From positions 1 through 17,926 of the forward strand of contig JADGIF010000138.1 of assembly GCA_018985225.1 (NCBI GenBank): a DNA stretch of 17,926 bases, in the 5' to 3' direction. The number at the start of each line of letters is the position of its first letter. Position 1 is the first letter of the stretch. A model generated the notes under the pieces. That model saw only the letters and a list, made by a program, of their open reading frames with translations, had not been told where the DNA came from and ran no database searches. Below are positions 1 to 7,025 of this stretch, one piece after another. This DNA is from Amoeboradix gromovi. Lineage: Eukaryota; Sanchytriomycota; Sanchytriomycetes; Sanchytriales; Sanchytriaceae. The position numbers and the translations under genes were made by a program.

Positions 1-1
1 T

Positions 2-1441
2 TCTCAATATGGTGGGTTTTCCATTGAGCCTAAATTTCCTACTGCTCCTGAACTGAGCACCTTGTTTAGAATTGCTATCAATGCTATCCCAGGTTTAACA
101 AATGATAAGCACACCGCTGCTTGGGCCATGTTTACCAAGACCTTACAACACATTAACATGGGTGGCATTCATGATCACGTTGAGGGCGGATTCCACAGAT
201 ACGCAGTTGATAGGTCTTGGATGGTTCCTCACTTTGAAAAAATGCTCTCTACTCAAGCACAACTGTTGGAATTATACTCTTCAGCTTTTTCTCTTGGTTT
301 GTCCAAGAACAAGGAAAATGCAAGTATTTTCCTCGATACAGCACTGGACATATACCAGTACACTAGCACGTACCTCAAATCACCATTGGGTGGTTATTTT
401 ACTGCTGAAGATGCAGATAGCGAGGTGCAGCTGGGTGGTACTAAAGCTGAAGGTGCCTTTGCTGTCTGGACAAATGACGAATTAAAAGAGCTGCTTGGTA
501 GCAATTACGACATATTCAAGTACATGTACGGAGTAGAACCAAATGGAAATGTAGATGTGCAGTATGACCATCAGGGAGAATTAAGAAATAAAAACATTTT
601 GATTCAGAGGCACAGTGTAAATGAACTGGCATCCAAGTTTAATAAGTCCAAACAAGATATCAAGGCCGTTTTAGAGGACTGCAAGCTAGTTTTAAGAAAC
701 AAAAGAAGTCAACGGCCCCGACCATTTAGAGATGATAAAATTGTATCCAACTGGAACGGAATGATGGTCAGTGGATTGATAGCTCTGTTTAAAGCTACTA
801 GGGACAATGTTTATCTTCAAGAGTCTATAAAATTGCTGGAGTTCATATTTGACAAACTAACTGTGAATAACGAGCTATGGAGAGATTTTAAACACGAGCA
901 ACAACCGACCACAAAAGGGTTTTCTGATGACTATGCATCAGTTGTTAAAGCATGTATAGATGTATATACAGTGACTGTTGATGATATATATCTAGAAAAG
1001 GCAATTATGTACCAGAAATCTATGGATGATCTATACTGGGATGCCAAGAATGGAGGGTATTATACAGCCACAAAGAACGAGTATATTATCCAAACAAAGG
1101 ACATTCAGGATGGTGCAGATCCATCAGCACAAACTATGGGATTGGAGAATTTGATTAAATTAGGATTAATAACGGGGGATATGAAATACATTGATAAATC
1201 AGAAAAATTGAAGGAAATATACAGTGGATTAGTGCTAAAGATGCCGCAAGCGCTAATAGGGTTTAGCGGGGTTTATGCTACCAATTACAAGAAGATATCA
1301 ATTAACATCAAAGACTTGAAAAACTGGGACAAATTAACTGTTTACCCCACAGTATTTCGTGTGGATAATACATTGGATGGGAATTATATCGAATGTATCG
1401 GTGATACATGCAAAACTGAGAATATAGAGGAAAATAAATAA
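2..1441 (+). CDS. Thioredoxin-domain protein SSP411/DUF255 (SPATA20/YyaL family), 3' part
   Basis: The frame is open from base 2, so the gene starts upstream of the window; about 479 C-terminal residues are present. The first residues, SQYGGFSIEPKFP, match the family's GGFGxAPKFP motif just after the N-terminal thioredoxin-like domain, which is therefore missing here. Further hallmarks follow in order: EGGFHRYAVD with VPHFEKML, then AEDADSE and GAFAVWT, then DDKIVSNWNGMM. These belong to the alpha/alpha-barrel (six-hairpin glycosidase-like) part of the family. Family members in full are roughly 700-800 residues. Their biochemical role is poorly defined; a redox or carbohydrate-related role is proposed from the domains. 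The TTG at 62 is an artefact of the window edge, not a start. An AATAAA overlaps the last codons. Identity is secure, function is not. Confidence 0.93.
   Translation, partial: SQYGGFSIEPKFPTAPELSTLFRIAINAIPGLTNDKHTAAWAMFTKTLQHINMGGIHDHVEGGFHRYAVDRSWMVPHFEKMLSTQAQLLELYSSAFSLGLSKNKENASIFLDTALDIYQYTSTYLKSPLGGYFTAEDADSEVQLGGTKAEGAFAVWTNDELKELLGSNYDIFKYMYGVEPNGNVDVQYDHQGELRNKNILIQRHSVNELASKFNKSKQDIKAVLEDCKLVLRNKRSQRPRPFRDDKIVSNWNGMMVSGLIALFKATRDNVYLQESIKLLEFIFDKLTVNNELWRDFKHEQQPTTKGFSDDYASVVKACIDVYTVTVDDIYLEKAIMYQKSMDDLYWDAKNGGYYTATKNEYIIQTKDIQDGADPSAQTMGLENLIKLGLITGDMKYIDKSEKLKEIYSGLVLKMPQALIGFSGVYATNYKKISINIKDLKNWDKLTVYPTVFRVDNTLDGNYIECIGDTCKTENIEENK
1433..1438 (+). terminator. AATAAA abutting stop codon
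   Basis: An AATAAA hexamer ends directly before the TAA at 1439-1441. It is a candidate poly(A) signal and part of a pattern seen at eight genes here. Confidence 0.4.
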
Positions 1442-1727
1442 TTTACTTTTTATACTCGATATTTATACAGCGCAAGTAACTGAGATGGGATCCTAGAGAG
1501 AGGGTGTTACTCTGGGAAATTGCAGTATTTATTTGCTTAGACTTGCAGTAGAATCAGAGTCGGTTGCGAAGATTGCAAAACACATTTAATTTGTCTTTAG
1601 TAAATCGATTTGTTTGAAACCGGTGCTTCAATCGCTGAGAGTGATAATGGCTTCCTGAAGAACCGAACAATTCAAAAACTGGAAAAACAAACTTATTTTA
1701 GATATAATTTTGAGGCTGGTGCTCACT

Positions 1728-2093
1728 ATGGCTTCTGAATCTGCAACAGACTTTTATTTAGATCCCAGAAAGAAGAATGCTAGTGCTGGACGAAGTAGAA
1801 ATACGATGCCCCAAATAGTAGAACCAGTTAAAAAAAGGAAAAACTCGATTTTTGGAATAATTAACAGGATTAGGACCGGAAGCGAGACTACTAGTATTGG
1901 TAGCAATAACAACTTAAAAAATAGAAAATCATCAATAATAGCCTCCAAAGATTCTGGTTTGTATGATGAAGCCATGACTTGTTTGTGTTTTAGATGCGAC
2001 AAATGCTTACGCGCACTAGAGAACACAAAGAAAATAAATGAAAGCATCACAGGCGAAGAGAACACTGTAGAATTTGTAACAGAGTACTGGTAA
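1728..2093 (+). CDS. Hypothetical small basic protein with CxCxxCxxC cluster
   Basis: The first ATG of the open frame is at 1728 and gives 121 residues starting MASESATDFYLDP. An in-frame TTG at 1710 is not needed. I do not recognise the family. The N-terminal two thirds is rich in Lys, Arg, Ser and Asn and probably disordered. Residues near 86-94 read CLCFRCDKC, four closely spaced cysteines that could bind a metal. The stop TAA is overlapped by AATAAA. A possible intron donor (GTAATA at 2090) and an acceptor (TTTTTTTAG, ending 2183) flank the 3' end. Joining them creates an immediate TGA, so I keep the unspliced end. The gene lies between SSP411 and glutamate 5-kinase on the same strand. 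It may be a real small gene or the 5' exon of a longer one. Confidence 0.45.
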   Translation: MASESATDFYLDPRKKNASAGRSRNTMPQIVEPVKKRKNSIFGIINRIRTGSETTSIGSNNNLKNRKSSIIASKDSGLYDEAMTCLCFRCDKCLRALENTKKINESITGEENTVEFVTEYW

Positions 2094-2097
2094 TAAA
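2092..2097 (+). terminator. AATAAA overlapping stop codon
   Basis: The hexamer shares two bases with the TAA stop at 2091-2093. It is a candidate poly(A) signal. Confidence 0.35.
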
Positions 2098-2150
2098 TTA
2101 TTTTATGAAAAGAGATGGATTTTTACTAATTAACCATATATTGCGATGAC

Positions 2151-2383
2151 ATGAACTTCATCCCTCGTGTACTATTTTTTTAGACTTGCCTAATTTTATA
2201 AAACTCGATATACTTTCTTTTCATGCATCGCAAATATCTTCACAGCTTTGCCCAAAAACCAAGATATCAACAGTAGATACAGAATATACACTTCTAAATT
2301 CAGAAACTTATCTGAAAATGAAATTATGGTCAAAACTCGTACCAAGTTGGTACCCTAAAGAAAAGCAATTTGGAGACGTGTGA
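2151..2383 (+). other. Doubtful small ORF or exon
   Basis: The frame containing 2184-2383 is open for about 66 codons and its residues look protein-like (SFHASQISSQLCPKTK, WSKLVPSWYPKEKQFG). It has no good ATG of its own. Removing 2167-2183 (GTGTAC...TTTTTAG, 17 nt) would join it in frame to an ATG at 2151 and give 71 residues. That arrangement is attractive only because an apparent 21-nt intron occurs in ferrochelatase; there is no homology support. Alternatively this is a second exon of the upstream gene, a decayed gene, or chance. Confidence 0.2.
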
Positions 2384-2476
2384 ATATATTGACAGTCATT
2401 TGGAACTAGGTAGAGACCGTGTGGCAGCAAGAAACACGTATTTCAAATGTACATTTTCAGTTTTTTAGAAACATCA

Positions 2477-3526
2477 ATGAAAGTTTTAGTGATAAAAGTG
2501 GGAACTGCAAGCGTAATCCCCGAGATATTGGAAAACCTAGCTTCTATATGTAAGAATCTACATAACAATAGTATCATGCCAGTTATTGTAAGTTCCGGAG
2601 CTGTTGGATTTGGCAAGAAAATCTTAAAATTTGATCAACTGACACTGGCTAGAAAACAGGCATTGGCATCTGTTGGTCAACCACTTGTGATGCAGCTGTA
2701 CTCCAAAACTTTCGAAAAAGAAGGTTTAGTGGTTGCACAACTCTTGCTGGGTAGGAATATCATAAATGATCGACAGCAGTATCTGAATGCAAAAAACACA
2801 ATTTTAGAGTTGCTGAAAAACAGAGTGGTCCCTATTATAAACGAGAATGATTCTGTTGTTGTACAAGAATTGAAGTTTGGCGATAATGACAGATTGTCTG
2901 CTTTTGTGGCGGAAATGGTAGAAGCGCAGTCCCTAGTTATATTAACAGATGTTGACGGATTGTATTCTCAACATCCCTCAAAGCCAACTGCCTTTTTAAT
3001 CCCAAAAGTTTACTCTTTTTCGTCGCTCCAAATCGAGGACTTGGAATCAACAGGTACTTCCAGTTCCACAGGTGGTATGTTAACCAAAATAATTGCTGCA
3101 GAATATGCTACTGCTGCGAACATTGATACCTGGATCGTGCACGCTTTTCATACTAGCAGAATTTTAGAAATTGTGAATGGTAATAAAGACATTATAGCTA
3201 CTAATTTCGCAGCCCAAGTAAAGCAGCCTTCAAGGTCTTGGTGGATAAAAAATGGTTTGATATCAAAGGGCAAAATATATTTGGACGACGGGGCCGTAAT
3301 TGCAATGAAATCGAAGGCAAATCTGTTTATATTTGGAATATTTAAATTACAAGGCTCGTTCTACGCCGATCAGGCGGTTGAACTATGTAATAAGAATGGG
3401 GATGTCTTTGGGAAAGGAATAGTCAACTACAGCGCTACAGAACTCGATCTGCTAATGAAAGCAAAAGAGCTGCTAGAAGAAGCAGACATAGTAATATTCC
3501 GCGAAAATGTATATTTAGTTCAGTAA
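2477..3526 (+). CDS. PRO1: Glutamate 5-kinase with C-terminal PUA domain
   Basis: It phosphorylates L-glutamate with ATP to glutamyl 5-phosphate, the first step of proline synthesis, in the cytosol. The chosen start is the ATG at 2477 (349 residues), because MKVLVIKVGTASV puts the amino-acid kinase signature at the usual place; an in-frame ATG at 2447 would add ten residues. Visible blocks: VIKVGT at 5-10, VSSGAVGFG at 38-46, GQPLVMQLY at 67-75, INENDSVV at 121-128, FGDNDRLSAFVA at 134-145, LTDVDGLY at 156-163 and the TGGMLTKI loop near 198-205. Residues from about 252 to the end form a PUA domain (KGKIYLDDGAV, GIVNYSATEL). It is monofunctional: no gamma-glutamyl phosphate reductase domain is fused, unlike animal P5CS. 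Intronless. No AATAAA lies at the stop. Confidence 0.97.
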   Translation: MKVLVIKVGTASVIPEILENLASICKNLHNNSIMPVIVSSGAVGFGKKILKFDQLTLARKQALASVGQPLVMQLYSKTFEKEGLVVAQLLLGRNIINDRQQYLNAKNTILELLKNRVVPIINENDSVVVQELKFGDNDRLSAFVAEMVEAQSLVILTDVDGLYSQHPSKPTAFLIPKVYSFSSLQIEDLESTGTSSSTGGMLTKIIAAEYATAANIDTWIVHAFHTSRILEIVNGNKDIIATNFAAQVKQPSRSWWIKNGLISKGKIYLDDGAVIAMKSKANLFIFGIFKLQGSFYADQAVELCNKNGDVFGKGIVNYSATELDLLMKAKELLEEADIVIFRENVYLVQ

Positions 3527-3739
3527 ATGTAACGCCATTAAACTTATTGCACAAGATGGCCTCTGCCAGATATGTCAACTATGACTTAGAGGCACTCGCT
3601 GTGGTGTTCTACAGGCTTCGCTGATACCATTTATTAGGTTTTAAAACAGTTATAAATGATTGAAAGAGCTTGAATTGGAGCAATATAGCTCATGGAATCG
3701 CAACAGATAGTTTATTAGTCAAATTTGATATCTGTTAGT
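3527..3739 (+). other. Spacer with possible gene remnants
   Basis: No convincing gene. A 22-codon ORF (3556-3624, MASARYVNYDLEALA...) has a good initiation context (CAAGATGG) and relatively high GC. A second short open stretch (LNWSNIAHGIATDSLLVKFD) ends at 3737, immediately before the MITE. These could be debris of a gene interrupted by the element, or chance. Confidence 0.2.
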
Positions 3740-3768
3740 GGGACACCAAATATAAAAACTAGACTAAC
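3740..3768 (+). repeat. Left TIR of MITE copy 1
   Basis: It begins GGGACACCAAATATAAAAAC and ends with CTAGACTAAC. It is complementary to 3989-4017 except at base 7. Confidence 0.88.
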
Positions 3769-3988
3769 TCGTTTTTAAAGTAGGTGCTCCATAAGGAGGA
3801 AATGCTATTATTAATAAAAGTCCTTCTTTCATTAATCTCATTTCCCTCTTTAAAATAAACAAGATGACCCACTATCTCTTTCAAATAGTGAAGGTCTTTG
3901 AGAGTCTAAGTAAAAGGTGCAATCCGATTAATTTGATTTACTACTGGTTAATACACACTTGATATAATGATTCAAACTATTTCAGAAA

Positions 3989-4017
3989 GTTAGTCTAGTT
4001 TTTATATTTGATGTCCC
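3989..4017 (-). repeat. Right TIR of MITE copy 1
   Basis: It begins GTTAGTCTAG and ends GATGTCCC, the inverse of the left end. The adjoining TTCAGAAA just inside is also found in copy 2, so the copy-2 TIR extends to 35 bp. Confidence 0.88.
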
Positions 4018-4092
4018 AATTGTATTGCCACAGTTCTTATTCTATTTTCGCTTCTTATATCCTTGAACGCCACAAAGACTGACATGATCATT

Positions 4093-4324
4093 ATGGATGA
4101 ACTACAGACAATTAAAGAAAATTGTTCATATTTGAGCCTTAGTATTGAGAAGAAAAATAAGAGGCAAAATCATTTACTCGGAAGATGACTCAAAGAGCCA
4201 TATCAGCAAACTTCGAGCAGTAATTAACGAAAAGGTGAGCAACCTTTCAAATATGTTGCTTTTAAACAACAATTTTTTAAGAGTTGATGCATCACCTAAG
4301 CCCATAATAGTAAGAAAACATTAA
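4093..4324 (+). CDS. Possible small gene with a 19-nt intron
   Basis: One frame is open from 4136 to a TAA at 4322-4324 (about 62 codons) and reads like a soluble helical peptide (SEDDSKSHISKLRAVINEK). Another frame has an ATG at 4093 (and 4084) and covers the region before it. Removing 4124-4142 (GTTCAT...CCTTAG, 19 nt) joins the two in phase and removes the TGA between them. The product would be 70 residues starting MDELQTIKEN. The segment HISKLRAVINEKVSNLSNML faintly recalls the LR..L...Q..IN region of the KEOPS subunit Gon7, but this is a guess. Without transcripts or homologues this may be chance. Confidence 0.25.
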
Positions 4325-4384
4325 AACAACGATTCATTAGGCTCTCTTTTATAAGCTTTAGCTGAAACTACTGTCAAGTGTAAT

Positions 4385-4390
4385 CACGTG
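4385..4390. promoter_or_regulatory. CACGTG E-box
   Basis: A palindromic CACGTG lies 82 bp before the UMP-CMP kinase ATG. In fungi this is the core site of bHLH factors such as Cbf1. The position is plausible but function is untested. Confidence 0.3.
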
Positions 4391-4472
4391 CATCTCTTTA
4401 ATATCTTGTCTCAGCAAGGGGCTTCACTTTCAAGATGTCATTTACATACACGTACCCCCTTTTACAAGTATT

Positions 4473-5054
4473 ATGAAAACTAAAATTTTGTTTATTTTAG
4501 GAGGCCCAGGTAGTGGTAAAGGAACTCAAAGCGATATGCTGAAAAAACACTTTAATGCCCAGCATCTAAGCGCTGGTGATTTGTTACGCAGTTCCACAAA
4601 ACACCGTCAACTAATTGATGACTACATTAAAGAAGGTCAAATAGTTCCTTCTCACATTACGATTGAATTATTGTTAGATCACATGAACTCTCCATTGGTG
4701 TTTGTTGATGGGTTCCCTCGTCAGGTTGAACAAGCTCAGTCCTTTGAAGAACAGGTGAAGAAAATAAACGAATCCGCGGATAAAAATTTCCAAATTCTTG
4801 GTGTGTTATTTCTAGATATCAAGGATGAAGCCGTTCTTGTTGACAGAATCATTAAAAGATCATTGAATAGTGGCCGTCTTGATGATAACCCTGAAGCAAT
4901 TAAAAAGAGGCTCGTAGTTTACAAGAACCAAACTGTGCCCGTAATTGAATACTATAAGGGGATGGTATTTACTGTAAACGGTGATCTGGCTGTTGAACCA
5001 GTGTTTGATGAATGTAAGCGAACTATTGAGCAGCTTTTGAATAAATCTTTGTGA
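4473..5054 (+). CDS. URA6: UMP-CMP kinase
   Basis: It transfers phosphate from ATP to UMP and CMP (and often dUMP/dCMP/AMP) in the pyrimidine nucleotide pathway. The 193 residues match the usual short-type nucleoside monophosphate kinase length (about 195-205). The P-loop GGPGSGKG is at 10-17, LSAGDLLR at 32-39, the NMP-binding DGFPRQ at 79-84 and the lid motif SGRLDDNPE at 133-141. The short lid and SGRxDDN favour UMP-CMP kinase over adenylate kinase, which has a longer lid or Y/HP motif. The residue before the lid is S130 in KRSLNSGR where Gly is common. No mitochondrial or signal sequence is present. Intronless. An AATAAA lies about 45 nt after the stop. Confidence 0.95.
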   Translation: MKTKILFILGGPGSGKGTQSDMLKKHFNAQHLSAGDLLRSSTKHRQLIDDYIKEGQIVPSHITIELLLDHMNSPLVFVDGFPRQVEQAQSFEEQVKKINESADKNFQILGVLFLDIKDEAVLVDRIIKRSLNSGRLDDNPEAIKKRLVVYKNQTVPVIEYYKGMVFTVNGDLAVEPVFDECKRTIEQLLNKSL

Positions 5055-5240
5055 TACGACTTGCTTTTTCTTGTTTATTTGATGAAATAACTAGGCAGCA
5101 ATAAAGGAAATGATAAAACACAAATTCTATTTATTAAAGCATAAATACAATCAGTAACAAAGATGAAAACGCATATGTCATCTTTTCAAAAGTGGCTGAA
5201 GAAAACTTGCTGGAACCCGACCCATCTGGTAAGGTGTTGT

Positions 5241-6080
5241 CTACATTAATATGAAAATACCAGTTCTATAAACATCCCCAGCCTTCTTTAAACAATCCGG
5301 AATACTTATAACAGTCTTCTGATTAGGAATGATGGTAGTGTTGATTAAATCTGCTATGTTGTTGTAATTCAATGCAGCCTCTACATTTCCTGGGTGCAAT
5401 GCAATAGCAAATGTACCCAATGTACCCTGATCTTGTTGAAATTTCTTGACGTAGTTGGCCTTAACCGCAGCATAGTTTTCATTGTTAGATTCCGGTAGAA
5501 AATCAGAAAACACAGTGTAAATACCTAGTTCAGCAGCATAAGCAGCGTAGGTAGCTCTAAGAACAGTCTTTGATGAATCAGCGTAATCAAAAGCAATGTA
5601 TTTAGGGTAGTACTTGCCTACTTTACTTGGTGAAATGTACTGATTAATTTGATTATTAATTCGAGCACCAGCATCAATGATGGCCTGTTGAAAGGCAACC
5701 TTTGATAACTTGGAAGTCTCAGCCCAACTCTGATGCCATCTTAATCCGACGATATGGCCATTCTCTACTAACTGTGCAGAGTACCCAGTATCAGTTTGAT
5801 AGTAAAAGTCCTTGTCGAGATAAAAGAAAATAGCTGTTGGACTTCCCTTGATACCCTTTAAAGTCTGAGCCATTTTGGCACCATCCGCAGTGACACCTTC
5901 TGTGAACCCAAAAGCAACCACATTTGGACTGGCACGATCACATAAACTAAGCAAATTTTGAGGCGTAGCAATTGGTGTTGGAGTTCTTTTTGCCTTCTCA
6001 GAATTACCATTACTGAATCCGTAAAAATACAGCGCTCCTAGTAATGCTAAAGTTAGCAGTCGAAAGTAATTGAATGCCAT
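5241..6080 (-). CDS. Polysaccharide (chitin) deacetylase-like protein, predicted inactive
   Basis: This 279-residue protein has an N-terminal hydrophobic segment (about 5-22, signal peptide or anchor), a short Thr/Pro linker and a NodB-like domain from about 47 to the end. C47 and C263 sit where fungal chitin deacetylases have a disulphide. The catalytic motifs are altered. TFDDG reads FGFTEG (57-62), losing both aspartates. The metal-binding HxxxH region reads GLRWHQSWA (112-120), with both expected His positions changed. The RPPYG region reads YYPKYIAFD (157-165), and the late LH motif is LHPG (228-231). Active family members need those residues to bind metal and remove acetyl groups. I infer a secreted or anchored pseudoenzyme, perhaps carbohydrate-binding. 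A TATA-like sequence lies 23 bp upstream of the ATG. Confidence 0.82.
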   Translation of the reverse strand: MAFNYFRLLTLALLGALYFYGFSNGNSEKAKRTPTPIATPQNLLSLCDRASPNVVAFGFTEGVTADGAKMAQTLKGIKGSPTAIFFYLDKDFYYQTDTGYSAQLVENGHIVGLRWHQSWAETSKLSKVAFQQAIIDAGARINNQINQYISPSKVGKYYPKYIAFDYADSSKTVLRATYAAYAAELGIYTVFSDFLPESNNENYAAVKANYVKKFQQDQGTLGTFAIALHPGNVEAALNYNNIADLINTTIIPNQKTVISIPDCLKKAGDVYRTGIFILM

Positions 6081-6102
6081 TTGGTAGCACGGAGGACGAT
6101 GC

Positions 6103-6112
6103 TTTTTTTATA
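6103..6112 (-). promoter_or_regulatory. TATA-like element of the deacetylase-like gene
   Basis: On the minus strand it reads TATAAAAAAA, 23 bases before the ATG at 6080. Two GACGG-containing repeats (GACGGTC, CGACGGC) lie just upstream. This is position-based inference only. Confidence 0.35.
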
Positions 6113-6185
6113 GCCGTCGATTTGACCGTCGTTGAAGATGATTGGTTTGATATACACGAAGTTAGAATGCTAAAAATAAGCAAAT

Positions 6186-6191
6186 TTTATT
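6186..6191 (-). terminator. AATAAA overlapping stop codon
   Basis: On the minus strand AATAAA contains the TAA stop at 6189-6187. It is a candidate poly(A) signal. Confidence 0.4.
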
Positions 6192-7002
6192 TACTAAATG
6201 ATTTGGTAGGTGTGGTATCCACAAAAGAATCCTCTTCCGAATAGCTGGTGCTCTTTACAGGTGTTTGTAAAGGTGTTATTTTAATTATCATAGAGTCTTT
6301 TTTATTTGCAATTAATCTATTTCTGATCTTGTCTCTGCTATTTATGAGTTCACTAATAGGCTGGGCTTCCATCTCAATTCCTATCTCTAGGACCTCAATG
6401 GCTTCATCAAAGCGCATATATGATAACTCGATATTTGCCCATTGCCTAAAGAATCTCGCGGTGGTATTTTGCTTCTGCGTAAAGTAAGGAGTTATGTTAG
6501 AGTTGCCAATTATGATTAATAATAAATAAGCTGATTCAAAATAACCAAATTCATACAAAGGTTCTACGTCTTGAATTCTAAGCAATACAACAGGGGGATT
6601 CCAGTTGATTTTAGTTTTATTAATATACACATTGTAATTGGTTGGGTATGTAATACTCCAAAGCACGGGAAGAGGATATGCCTTATTATTGTCCATTTTA
6701 GATGTTTTTCCGAAATTAGAATCTTTTAATTCCTCCATCGAAGCACATACAGACTTGATGCGTTCACCTAAATGACAGAGTTCCTCAACCTCCAGGTCGC
6801 TGTTTTTGTGGCTTTGCTTCTGTCTTAAGTTTGAGTTCTTTTCGGACCTTAATTTTATCAAGCTGTCTTTTAGATTATCCCATTTGTGTTTAGACACCTC
6901 ATAGTTGTCAGGATATCTTTGCTTTCTAGGAGTCATATGAGAATCGTTTCTTTTCCTTAGCTTGTCAATTTTATATTCTAAACTCTTGAACGACTCTTCC
7001 AT
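6187..7002 (-). CDS. Hypothetical protein with Mad3/BUB1- or HAT-like helical hairpin
   Basis: The preferred start is the ATG at 7002 (271 residues). An in-frame ATG at 7035 would run into the opposite gene. Residues 1-105 are Lys-rich and probably partly coiled-coil. Residues 130-232 look folded. Within them, RFFRQWANIEL (183-193), EAIEVLEIGIE (200-210) and AQPISEL (213-219) resemble the helical repeat of Mad3/BUB1 region I (AxFYxxWAxxLE, then GI..AQP..L). They also resemble the C-terminus of animal CKAP2. The usual upstream half of the Mad3/BUB1 domain is not evident, so the kinship is tentative. The C-terminal tail is Ser/Thr-rich with two TP sites and could be phosphorylated. Only 23 bp separate its start from that of the transporter gene. 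Confidence 0.75.
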   Translation of the reverse strand: MEESFKSLEYKIDKLRKRNDSHMTPRKQRYPDNYEVSKHKWDNLKDSLIKLRSEKNSNLRQKQSHKNSDLEVEELCHLGERIKSVCASMEELKDSNFGKTSKMDNNKAYPLPVLWSITYPTNYNVYINKTKINWNPPVVLLRIQDVEPLYEFGYFESAYLLLIIIGNSNITPYFTQKQNTTARFFRQWANIELSYMRFDEAIEVLEIGIEMEAQPISELINSRDKIRNRLIANKKDSMIIKITPLQTPVKSTSYSEEDSFVDTTPTKSFSK

Positions 7003-7025
7003 TACAAGGAGTACATTTCTGAAAT

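Larger units (their letters stand above)
3740..4017. mobile_element. MITE copy 1 (278 bp, internally deleted form)
   Basis: The element is bounded by 29-bp terminal inverted repeats (3740-3768 and 3989-4017) that differ at one position. It has no coding capacity. Positions 3858-3921 match 14052-14115 of copy 2 with 57 of 64 identical bases, and about 3923-4017 matches 14270-14375. Roughly 150 bp present in copy 2 between those blocks is absent here, and the 5' part is shorter too. It is therefore a deletion derivative of a copy-2-like element. I could not see a clear target-site duplication. Size, TIRs and lack of genes fit a miniature inverted-repeat transposable element; the mobilising transposase family is unknown. 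It lies between PRO1 and the UMP-CMP kinase gene. Confidence 0.85.

Noticed and set aside
2090-2183. A conventional 94-nt intron (GTAATA to TTTTTTTAG) joining the hypothetical gene to the next ORF
   Set aside because: The join produces a TGA at the junction; donors at 2067, 2076 and 2084 also fail to enter the downstream open frame.
3858-3921. Conserved MITE block as a small structured RNA
   Set aside because: In copy 1 CACTAT could pair with ATAGTG, but copy 2 has GTATAC there, so the stem is not kept.
3740-4017. Solo LTR rather than MITE
   Set aside because: The ends are inverted repeats of 29-35 bp and lack TG...CA termini; no primer-binding site or polypurine tract is visible.
3527-4472. 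tRNA or other Pol III gene in the PRO1-URA6 spacer
   Set aside because: I found no A-box/B-box pair or cloverleaf; the same check failed elsewhere in the window.
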